A DNA stretch of 6,141 nt from Patescibacteria group bacterium (lineage in GTDB: Bacteria > Patescibacteriota > Minisyncoccia > Minisyncoccales > DG-74-1). A program made the translations under genes and the position numbers. Position 1 is the first letter of the stretch, and each line of letters opens with the position of its first letter. The notes under the pieces are model-generated. The model did no database searches, was not told where the DNA came from, and saw nothing but the letters and a program-made list of their open reading frames with translations. The stretch spans positions 1-6,141 of the forward strand of contig JASEJL010000049.1 in the NCBI GenBank assembly GCA_030016465.1, in the 5' to 3' direction. This document shows positions 1-5,884 of the stretch, piece by piece.

Positions 1-19
1 TTTTATTTGATAAGATTTT

Positions 20-45
20 TTGAAAAGCTAAAATATAAATATAAT
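20..45 (+). promoter_or_regulatory. possible promoter of the left-edge gene remnant
   Basis: A perfect TATAAT -10 box lies at 40-45. The best -35 match is TTGAAA at 20-25, but the 14-base spacer is shorter than the usual 16-18. Another match, TTGATA at 7-12, is too far away. If the -10 is real, transcription would start near base 52, only a few bases before the expected start codon at 55, giving an almost leaderless message. The surrounding DNA is very AT-rich, so the match may be chance. Confidence 0.25.
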
Positions 46-54
46 TAGAAAACT

Positions 55-377
55 ATAGCTGAGCCAATTAAAAAAGAAGATTTAAAAGAAGCTCTAACTG
101 AGGTCCTAGAACCTTTTATCGGAGTAATAAAAGAGGATTTTGATCGTGTTGATGAAAAATTTAACAAAGTAGAGATTACCCTGATTGGTATTGTGGAAGA
201 TTTAAAGGAAGTTAGAAAAGAAAGGCAAAATTTAGAAAAAAGAATTAACGAAACATATAACGCGATGGTTTTGTCAAAGTGGTAGATAGACTTCAAACTG
301 AATTTACAACAATTAAAAAAGATTTAAAAAGAGTTAAAGAGGTTATTAAAGAAAAATTAGGAGTAGATCTCTTTTAA
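55..377 (+). pseudogene. broken gene for a small charged coiled-coil protein (lost start codon plus frameshift)
   Basis: Reading from 55 gives I-A-E-P-I-K-K-E-D-L-K-E-A-L and then a highly charged, heptad-like helix up to base 263. That frame stops at TAG 283-285. The protein continues in the next frame from about 264 (DGFVKVVDRLQTEF...) and ends KEKLGVDLF with TAA at 375-377. Restoring one base near 263 gives one continuous protein of about 107 residues. The composition (Lys, Glu, Asp, Val, Leu; no cysteine) and the tail match small coiled-coil proteins that recur in Patescibacteria and have no assigned function. The expected ATG before A-E-P-I reads ATA, an in-frame TAG lies just upstream at 46-48, and no ATG occurs in bases 1-54. 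No Shine-Dalgarno sequence is visible. It is either a decayed gene or a gene with sequence errors; GTG at 193 is a far-internal alternative start. Confidence 0.7.
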
Positions 378-401
378 ACAATTAGTAGAATTTTGATTTC
401 C

Positions 402-446
402 ACCTGCTTTATAGCGAATCAAACTTTGAGCAGGTTTTTTATTTTT
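402..446 (+). terminator. intrinsic terminator downstream of the coiled-coil remnant
   Basis: The arms ACCTGCT (402-408) and AGCAGGT (429-435) pair perfectly over 7 bp around a 20-base loop. The second arm runs directly into TTTTTT-A-TTTTT (435-446). The T-tract is on the + strand only, so the site serves the + strand remnant, 24 bases after its stop. It does not look usable for the - strand gene converging from the right, because that strand has no U-run after the stem. Its survival suggests the upstream unit was expressed recently. Confidence 0.75.
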
Positions 447-644
447 GTTCTTGCCACCAATCTCTGCTTTTTTTCTTTTTTCTCTTGCTCTATTTCTTTT
501 TTTCTCTCTTTTTTTTACCTCCCCTCATTCAGTGACAATATATTTTTCCTTTTCTGGCATAATTATTTGTGCCCAACGCCATCCTCGGAGAGGAAAGAGT
601 GGAATTTATTTTTCATCCTCTTTAGAACCGCGACCTTTTCCTGA
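447..644. other. pyrimidine-rich intergenic spacer, no gene supported
   Basis: This is the gap between two converging units. Bases 466-525 are almost entirely T and C on the + strand, with single purines at 487, 492 and 517 and a 24-base uninterrupted stretch at 493-516. The open + strand frames here are rich in Phe, Ser and Leu only because of that composition. On the - strand, short ATG-led readings of 11-18 codons exist, but none is convincing. A small perfect hairpin, TCCTC-GGA-GAGGA, lies at 582-594 without a T-tract. No terminator for the - strand gene ending at 645 could be found. Confidence 0.5.
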
Positions 645-2648
645 TTACTTTTTAAATATTCTTAAAAGATTTTCCAATATTGATGCTTGGAAATAAGACG
701 GAATTTTTTTCTCTAAAGGAAATTTTGAAGGTGCCTCTGTGCCCGGGCAACGATAAGGATTCTTTGAAGTTCCGGTTCCTATACAGTCTTCATCATCGGC
801 AATCTCTTTAGATGCAAAAGAAGAATCTATGCACCATTTTCCACGATCATCAGAGATTAAAGGTATGGTAACACAGTAAGAAGTGGCTGAATCTCGACAA
901 TGAGGAACTCCTGCTCCTAGACTAATCAAATCATCCTTCAGAGCTTTCAGATCTTGTCCATAAGAGGGAGCATTTACATTAAGGGAATCAGTCAAATATT
1001 CTTTATCTTCGCATAAATTCTCATAAGAATTAAATTCATAGTATAAAAGTTCAGCTATTATCCTTATCTGTCCCATACCCATTATTATTCCCGCGTCTTT
1101 AGCACGCGATTGAGCTTCTCCTAAATACTCTCCATATTGACCAAACATAGGCGAGAAAATTTCATCCAAACTCTTATATTGACCCGGCGCTTCAATGTTA
1201 ACTGGCTGGTTAAATTTTGACAAATCAATGTCTAATTTTATTAAGACCGTTCCTTTCTCATTCTCATCAAATTTACTTAAATCAATTAACTTTTCTCCTT
1301 TAAATCTATAGAGCAAATAATCTTCTTTGCCAATCCAAAGTTCAGCTGATAATTCGCCGATTTTTTCAAAAAATTTCTCAATATCTTTTGAAAGTCTCTC
1401 TTCAGCCATTTTTTTGTAATCTTCTTCTGAGATCTTGGCAGCTGCCGGGCAAACAAAAGTCTGACCATTGCAATAACCAGCTTCTAGAGGGTTAATATTA
1501 GTCGTCAGGGCATTCAGTCCGCTGTCAACACAATAATAATAACCCTTGACTGGTAAAGGAGTAAAAGAGCAATATGCTTTATCGGATGTAAAAATAACTG
1601 GCTTTGCCCCTACCTGATCAAAAATATCCTTACAAAGCTTTGACATATCGACCCAATCACAGTTTACCTTATGATATCCTCCCTCATTGTTATAAATAAT
1701 TTCGGCAATAGTTCGTATTTGCCTCATATCAGCGATAACCTTTGCTTCTTTAGCTTCTATCTTAGCCGCAGTTAAGCTGTCATAAATACCAAAACCGCCG
1801 ATATTGAGCAAGTCAGGAATTATCTCTTTAATTTCTTCATTATTTAAGGTAACTACATAATGATAAGTATTGACCTTGCCAATTTTTTCATCTCTCAGTT
1901 CTTTCTTTACCAAATAAAGTTTTTTATTTTTAATTATTTTTTTAAATTCTTCAACCATTGCTTCCTGTTTTTTCTTTTCTTCTTGTTGCCTTTTCATCAA
2001 TTCTTGATAATGCTCTTTTCCTAATAATTTTTTAATATCATCTTCATCAAATTTAACCCATTGATTTTTCATTTTATTGAAGTCAATTCCCTTCATCAAG
2101 AGAAACTGTTGGACTATTGGAAAAGCTGGAATAGCAGCGAGCCTGATATAGAGCGTCTCCCCTATTTGCTTAGTTTCTAATCCTAAAGAAAATTGCATTC
2201 CTTCCATGGCAAAATTGACATTTATACCGCCGGCTGACTTTATTTTTTTTGGGTCATTATTATCCGCGTCCCCCCAAAGCTTACCCTTGATGTTAAATTC
2301 TGACTCATTCTTTATATTAAGTTCAAGGTTTAAATCAGTATGATAAGTTTTAACCTCTTTCATTTTTGCTGTCATTTTCGTAATCGTTTTCTCTGGGCTT
2401 GGCCGAAAAGGATTCCAAAGCGGGTCCCAAATTCTGACCCCCAGAACCACTCCCCCTCCTAAGACGAGTATCAACAATGCTTCAATAATAATTTTAACCA
2501 AATTAGTTTTTGGTTTTCCAACGGAGTGGGTTTCTTCAAAATAAGGAGGGATGGGGCTAAGGGGTGGCGGTGTCTCTTTTAATGATGGAAAGGGCGAAAA
2601 TTTTTCTTTTGGTTTTTCTTCTTCTGGGAGAATTGTTTCGTTTGCCAT
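645..2648 (-). CDS. membrane-anchored LolA/LppX-like envelope protein with two cysteine-rich pilin-like modules
   Basis: A 667-residue protein. Residues 1-50 form a proline-rich, presumably cytoplasmic tail (PPPLSPIPPY). Residues 51-72 form one transmembrane helix after Lys46, Lys48 and Lys52, so the remainder should face outside. Residues about 84-283 and 405-500 look like two halves of a LolA/LppX-type beta domain (TYHTDLNLELNIK; TYHYVVTLNN; LWIGKEDYLLYR; IDLSKF), with a charged helical stretch at 210-243. A module resembling the C-terminal half of type IV pilins interrupts the halves at 294-402, and a second follows at 511-636. Each has a helix such as IADMRQIRTIAEIIY, then six cysteines; all 12 cysteines of the protein lie in these modules. 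There is no lipobox. The ATG at 2646-2648 is the obvious start, with only a weak AGG about 9 bases upstream. The gene is probably transcribed on its own. Ligand and role are unknown; lipid or peptide binding at the cell surface is inference. Confidence 0.85.
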   Translation of the reverse strand: MANETILPEEEKPKEKFSPFPSLKETPPPLSPIPPYFEETHSVGKPKTNLVKIIIEALLILVLGGGVVLGVRIWDPLWNPFRPSPEKTITKMTAKMKEVKTYHTDLNLELNIKNESEFNIKGKLWGDADNNDPKKIKSAGGINVNFAMEGMQFSLGLETKQIGETLYIRLAAIPAFPIVQQFLLMKGIDFNKMKNQWVKFDEDDIKKLLGKEHYQELMKRQQEEKKKQEAMVEEFKKIIKNKKLYLVKKELRDEKIGKVNTYHYVVTLNNEEIKEIIPDLLNIGGFGIYDSLTAAKIEAKEAKVIADMRQIRTIAEIIYNNEGGYHKVNCDWVDMSKLCKDIFDQVGAKPVIFTSDKAYCSFTPLPVKGYYYCVDSGLNALTTNINPLEAGYCNGQTFVCPAAAKISEEDYKKMAEERLSKDIEKFFEKIGELSAELWIGKEDYLLYRFKGEKLIDLSKFDENEKGTVLIKLDIDLSKFNQPVNIEAPGQYKSLDEIFSPMFGQYGEYLGEAQSRAKDAGIIMGMGQIRIIAELLYYEFNSYENLCEDKEYLTDSLNVNAPSYGQDLKALKDDLISLGAGVPHCRDSATSYCVTIPLISDDRGKWCIDSSFASKEIADDEDCIGTGTSKNPYRCPGTEAPSKFPLEKKIPSYFQASILENLLRIFKK
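741..1118 (-). other. pilin-like six-cysteine module 2 of the envelope protein (residues 511-636)
   Basis: It opens with AQSRAKDAGIIMGMGQIRII, matching the ARDARRIADxRQI-type helix start of Patescibacteria pilin-like proteins. Cysteines follow at 546, 584, 592, 606, 622 and 634, with landmarks YC...PL, W-C-I-D-S and a closing Y-R-C-P. It is longer than module 1 because of an extra segment around residues 547-575. It sits after the LolA-like fold and close to the C-terminus. There is no prepilin leader, so this is a domain within the protein and not a separate pilin. Confidence 0.6.
1443..1769 (-). other. pilin-like six-cysteine module 1, inserted in the LolA-like domain (residues 294-402)
   Basis: It begins AAKIEAKEAKVIADMRQIRT, then has a Y-N-N-E-G-G-Y turn and cysteines at 330, 339, 360, 373, 393 and 400. 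The landmarks AYC...PL, YYCVDS and a closing FVCP align in order with module 2. The flanking text (TYHYVVTLNNEEIK before, GELSAELWIGKEDYLLYR after) reads as neighbouring parts of one LolA/LppX-like fold, so the module looks like an in-frame insertion into a loop of that domain. Confidence 0.6.
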
Positions 2649-2739
2649 TTTGTTTGCCTAAAATTACAAGTTGAGAATTAATTTTTTCGTTAATAGACAA
2701 CCAGTAATTTTAAGAATAATTAGGTTATTATTTTATTTT

Positions 2740-2770
2740 AAAATAAATCGAGGAAAACTTAAAGGGTCAA
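2740..2770 (-). promoter_or_regulatory. possible promoter for the envelope-protein gene
   Basis: On the - strand, TTGACC (2765-2770) is a good -35 match. TATTTT (2740-2745) is a fair -10, at a somewhat long spacing of 19 bases; TTTATT two bases nearer gives a 17-base spacing but a poorer box. Transcription would start about 85 bases before the ATG. The -10 region overlaps a 16-base perfect AT palindrome (2732-2747). A separate promoter fits the 197-base gap to the upstream ATPase gene. Confidence 0.3.
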
Positions 2771-2785
2771 GAACTAAATTCATCT

Positions 2786-2803
2786 ATCCCGGCATCCCGA
2801 GAC
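2786..2803 (-). other. GC-rich hairpin in the spacer after the ATPase gene
   Basis: On the - strand, GTCTCGG (2803-2797) pairs with CCGGGAT (2792-2786) around a GATG loop, 7 bp including two G-U pairs. It lies about 40 bases after the ATPase stop. No U-run follows, so it is not a standard intrinsic terminator. It could slow transcription or protect the 3' end of the operon message. It contains two CGGGAT copies two bases apart and stands out against the AT-rich surroundings. Confidence 0.35.
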
Positions 2804-2843
2804 CTCATTTCTAAAAGTATTCAGTTATTCTCCCCCTTTTCAC

Positions 2844-5423
2844 TTAATTAATAATCCTTATTGTGAAATCACTTGGGTCAATTTCTATTTTAGCCCCTTT
2901 TTTCAATTTACCAGAAAGCAAAGCAGCTGCTAAAACATTTTCTACTTTCTCTTGAATAACCCGGCGCATTTGCCTGGCACCAAAAGTTGGGTCATACCCC
3001 AGCTCGGTTATTTTTTCTTTCAAAGCTAAAGTAATTACAAAATCAATATGTTTTTGGGCCAAATTCTTTTTTAATTTTTGCAAAAGAAGTTCGGCAATAT
3101 CTAAAAGGTTTTCTTTAGATAAAGGTTTAAAAACTACCACTGCGTCAAAACGGTTAATAAACTCTGGCCGGAAAATTACTTTTTCAAAGAGATAATCTAA
3201 AAGTTTTTCTTTGACTTTTGACCATTCGGCTTTTTGTTTTATGGCCTCTAAAATTATTTGGTAGCCAGCATTGGAGGTGGCAATAATTATGGTATTTTTG
3301 AAATCAACTTTTCTACCCCAGCCGTCGGTTAAATGGCCTTCATCTAAAACCTGTAAAAATAAATTCAAGATATTGGGATGGGCTTTCTCAATTTCATCTA
3401 ACAAAATCAAAGAAAAAGGATTTTCTCTAACCGGCGTAGTTAAAAGCCCTTCTTGGTCGGGAGCGCCCAAAAGTCGAGGAATATCTTCAATTGCCTGAAA
3501 TTCTGACATATCTAATCTTATCATTTTCTCTTCTGAGCCAAAATAAATTTCAGCCACGGCTTTTGAGGTTTCGGTTTTTCCTACCCCGGTTGGTCCTAAA
3601 AATAAAAAGCAACCCATTGGTCTGCTTCTGACCGTCACTTCTGTCCTGGCTCGTCTCAAAGCCGCCGAGACCTCTTTAACCGCCTCTTCCTGATTAATAA
3701 TTCTTTGATGGATTAAATCTTCTAAATTAAGCAAAATTTCTCTTTCTTTAATTTCAATTTCGCCAACCGGAATCTGGGTTTTTTCTGAAACAATTTTGGC
3801 TACATGTTCTGGCAAGAGGATTTTATCTTTGGTTTGAGCTAAGTAAGCCATTGCTTCATCAAGTAAATCCATTGCTTTCTCTGGAAAAGCAATAGCTGAA
3901 ATATATTTTGCACAATAACCAATAATATCTCTGAGGGCCGGATAAGCAACGAGTCTTTTATATTTTGCCTCCAATCTTAAAGTCAAATCCTCCAAAAGCA
4001 TCAAGGTTTCTTCTTCAGAGATTTCTGAAACCTCAACTTTTTCAAAAAGAGCTAAGATAGAAGGATTTTGCTCAATGTATCGGTGAAGACCATCAAAAGT
4101 GGTAATTCCAACAATTTGAAACTGAGGCAAATGTAAATAAGAACTCAAAACTCCAGAAATATCAATTACTCCGGGGCGAACTATCCTGCCAATAAAATTG
4201 TGAAGCTCATCAATAACTAGAATAATGTTTCCGGCCGAAATTGTCTCTCTAAATATTGTATCCAGAATACTCTCTGTTTCTTCTATTGTTTCAGTTTGAG
4301 CTAATAAAGAAGGTAAATCTAATTGAACTACTCTTTTATAATTTACCTCGGGCAAACTTTCGCCCAAAACCGATTTTTCAGCCAAGGCATAAATCATACT
4401 CTTTCTCCCGCTTCCTGATTCGCCAACTATCAAAACATTATTAATTTCTCTTCTGGCTAATATCCTTTCTATTGCTTCAATTTCTTTTTGATGTCCAATT
4501 ATTTCCGGAAAACCCTGGTTTTGAACCACTTCTGACAGGTCAATTGAAAATTTGTCCAAAGTGAGGGTGTAGCCAGCCGTCCATTCTTTGGCTAAGGTTC
4601 CTTTTTTAATTAAATTTTTCCATTGCCAGAATTTTTTTCTTTCTTCAATTTTCTCTTCCAAATTCTCCCGCCACCAGGTTAAATTTTCAATGTCCTCAAC
4701 TTTTAAATTTGAATCAATCAAAATTTTCTTAAAAATTAAGTCATGTTTAGCCAAGGCTATTAAGATATCCCCTATTTCAATTCTCTGATGAGATTTTTTT
4801 TGGGCAATTTTTAAAGATTCCAGAATTGTATTTTGAAAATCCTCAGAGTGTTTAATGAAGCAAGAATGGTTCTCGTCTAAATTACGAGGTTGGGTTTCGT
4901 AAATCTTAAAATGGGCTTCTATTATTTTTTTAATTTTACTTAAACCTAAGAGGGCGCGAGAAAATATAAAATTTAATTTTGGATTATCTAAAATCAAATA
5001 ATAAAATAAAATGGAGGAATTGATTTCAGGAAACTTTTTTGCTCGGGCAAATTCAATTGATTTATAAACTGCTTTAGCCACCTCGAAACTTAAAAACTCA
5101 GCCAGGTTATAGTCCCCAGGACTTCTCAATGCCTCTTCAATTTTTACTTTTAATTCTGGTTTTTTTAATTTTGAGTTTAAAAAAGATTCTTTAATCCAGC
5201 TAATTAAACCCAGAGTCAAAAAAATTATTGAAAGACCAAGGAAAAATCTTTGAGTTTTTTCGACAAGGGTATCGGTGAGAAATCCGTAGAGAAAAACCAA
5301 AAAAAGAAAAATAAATAAAACTAAAAATAACTTTTTTAAAGGTTTAGCAAATCGAAAAACCGGTTGTCTTGACCATTTAATCGCTTGAAAAATTGCCGCT
5401 TCTTTTAAATTAAAATTAAACAT
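2844..5423 (-). CDS. membrane-anchored ClpC-like double AAA+ ATPase with degenerate first ATPase domain
   Basis: An 859-residue Hsp100/Clp family protein. Transmembrane helices at 32-50 and 60-77 have basic residues on both outer sides, placing both ends in the cytoplasm. Two Clp-N-like repeats follow (about 105-170 and 188-252). ATPase domain 1 (about 283-527) has altered Walker A GESGSGRKS (334-342, Arg340 at the usual Lys), Walker B ILVIDE (401-406) and Thr441/Thr442, but no KYRG pore loop and LALF (457-460) in place of the ERRF arginine-finger motif. ATPase domain 2 (about 558-848) has intact GPTGVGKT (610-617), LILLDE (672-677), sensor Asn718, finger Arg758 and sensor-2 Arg817. It lacks the GYVG pore loop. 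The coiled-coil middle domain and the ClpP-docking GF loop are also absent. The gene starts 4 bases after its upstream neighbour's stop without a Shine-Dalgarno sequence, suggesting coupled translation. It would usually be annotated as a Clp protease ATP-binding subunit; a ClpP-independent membrane role is inference. Confidence 0.93.
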   Translation of the reverse strand: MFNFNLKEAAIFQAIKWSRQPVFRFAKPLKKLFLVLFIFLFLVFLYGFLTDTLVEKTQRFFLGLSIIFLTLGLISWIKESFLNSKLKKPELKVKIEEALRSPGDYNLAEFLSFEVAKAVYKSIEFARAKKFPEINSSILFYYLILDNPKLNFIFSRALLGLSKIKKIIEAHFKIYETQPRNLDENHSCFIKHSEDFQNTILESLKIAQKKSHQRIEIGDILIALAKHDLIFKKILIDSNLKVEDIENLTWWRENLEEKIEERKKFWQWKNLIKKGTLAKEWTAGYTLTLDKFSIDLSEVVQNQGFPEIIGHQKEIEAIERILARREINNVLIVGESGSGRKSMIYALAEKSVLGESLPEVNYKRVVQLDLPSLLAQTETIEETESILDTIFRETISAGNIILVIDELHNFIGRIVRPGVIDISGVLSSYLHLPQFQIVGITTFDGLHRYIEQNPSILALFEKVEVSEISEEETLMLLEDLTLRLEAKYKRLVAYPALRDIIGYCAKYISAIAFPEKAMDLLDEAMAYLAQTKDKILLPEHVAKIVSEKTQIPVGEIEIKEREILLNLEDLIHQRIINQEEAVKEVSAALRRARTEVTVRSRPMGCFLFLGPTGVGKTETSKAVAEIYFGSEEKMIRLDMSEFQAIEDIPRLLGAPDQEGLLTTPVRENPFSLILLDEIEKAHPNILNLFLQVLDEGHLTDGWGRKVDFKNTIIIATSNAGYQIILEAIKQKAEWSKVKEKLLDYLFEKVIFRPEFINRFDAVVVFKPLSKENLLDIAELLLQKLKKNLAQKHIDFVITLALKEKITELGYDPTFGARQMRRVIQEKVENVLAAALLSGKLKKGAKIEIDPSDFTIRIIN

Positions 5424-5427
5424 AATT

Positions 5428-5817
5428 TTAAAATATGATTCTACTAAAACCGAAAATTAGGCCGGCAATTAAAAGCGCAGGTCCGATTAACCAGCCAATA
5501 AAAATTAGTGCTCCGGCAAAAATTATAAAAATTTCTGCTAAAATTCCAATAATTATTAGCAAAACCCTCAAAACTGCGCCAAAAATTCGGGAAATTAAAT
5601 TGGAAATAAAAACCTCAAAATACTTTCCGATATCAAATCCTCTGGGATAAGTCCAGGTATATCTATGCCAGGGAGAAAAAAGAGTTTTCAAAAGCAAAGG
5701 AATTGAAAAATAATTCAAACCAAACTTCAAAAAATTTCTCCAACCCATTAAAATACTCTTGGGCACCTCCAAAAACTGCCAAAAGAGATATTGAATAATT
5801 ATATTTTGTTCAGTCAT
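5428..5817 (-). CDS. small conserved-type membrane protein, predicted partner of the ClpC-like ATPase
   Basis: A 129-residue protein of unknown function. Residues about 6-45 are aromatic-rich and hydrophobic or amphipathic. A polar segment at 48-77 carries the likely signature motifs SPWHRYTW, YPRGFD and NLISR. Two strongly hydrophobic helices follow at about 82-101 and 103-125, separated by a small Ala-Gly turn. There is no signal-peptide cleavage site and no cysteine. A similar pairing of a short membrane protein with a membrane-anchored ClpC-like ATPase is, as I recall, common in Patescibacteria. The stop lies 4 bases before the ATPase ATG, which strongly supports one operon with this gene first. 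The ATG at 5815-5817 is the only sensible start; the bases before it (GAAAAAAGAC) give at best a poor ribosome-binding site. A structural or adaptor role for the ATPase at the membrane is inferred from context only. Confidence 0.82.
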   Translation of the reverse strand: MTEQNIIIQYLFWQFLEVPKSILMGWRNFLKFGLNYFSIPLLLKTLFSPWHRYTWTYPRGFDIGKYFEVFISNLISRIFGAVLRVLLIIIGILAEIFIIFAGALIFIGWLIGPALLIAGLIFGFSRIIF

Positions 5818-5826
5818 GTCTTTTTT

Positions 5827-5854
5827 CTATAAAAGATAGTGCGTAATAAGGTAA
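5827..5854 (-). promoter_or_regulatory. weak candidate promoter for the membrane protein/ATPase operon
   Basis: On the - strand, TTACCT (5849-5854) and TTATAG (5827-5832) are 16 bases apart, placing a start about 3-5 bases before the ATG at 5817. Both boxes depart from consensus and the -35 overlaps the hairpin at 5854-5874, so this is only the best available candidate. The operon could instead be read through from the right. Confidence 0.2.
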
Positions 5855-5874
5855 AGGGAGATGAAATCCCCCTT
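5854..5874 (-). terminator. hairpin between the right-edge remnant and the operon; weak terminator or leader structure
   Basis: AAGGGAGAT (5854-5862) and ATCCCCCTT (5866-5874) pair over nine positions with one A-C mismatch around a GAA loop. The hairpin lies 10 bases after the stop of the - strand remnant and 36 bases before the membrane-protein ATG. On the - strand the stem is followed only by TACCTTATT, so the U-tract is poor. On the + strand five Ts follow at a distance. It may end transcription of the remnant or sit in the operon leader. Confidence 0.3.
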
Positions 5875-5884
5875 CCCCAACTTT

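Noticed and set aside
45..296. A - strand open frame of 83 codons opposite the coiled-coil remnant.
   Set aside because: Its Ser/Phe/Leu-rich text is the mirror of the Lys/Glu-rich + strand reading, which itself looks like a real protein continued to a natural stop and terminator.
582..600. GAGGAAAG, resembling the conserved start of bacterial RNase P RNA.
   Set aside because: Only eight bases match, the following GTCCGGGC-type sequence is missing, and there is no room or second conserved region before the neighbouring gene.
393..696. Two overlapping + strand open frames of about 83 codons, rich in Phe, Ser and Leu.
   Set aside because: They come from the pyrimidine-rich tract and its flank. 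They also run through the terminator hairpin at 402-435 or into the end of the - strand gene, have no ribosome-binding site, and show no recognisable domain.
2732..2747. A 16-base perfect palindrome as a possible operator.
   Set aside because: It is made only of A and T in an AT-rich spacer, so chance occurrence is likely, and no regulator gene is nearby.
3271..3498. A + strand open frame of 75 codons opposite the second ATPase domain.
   Set aside because: It lies wholly inside strongly conserved AAA+ motifs on the other strand and has no features of its own. The same reasoning removes the + strand frames at 4256-4444, 4588-4788 and 5435-5650 and the - strand frame at 1286-1468.
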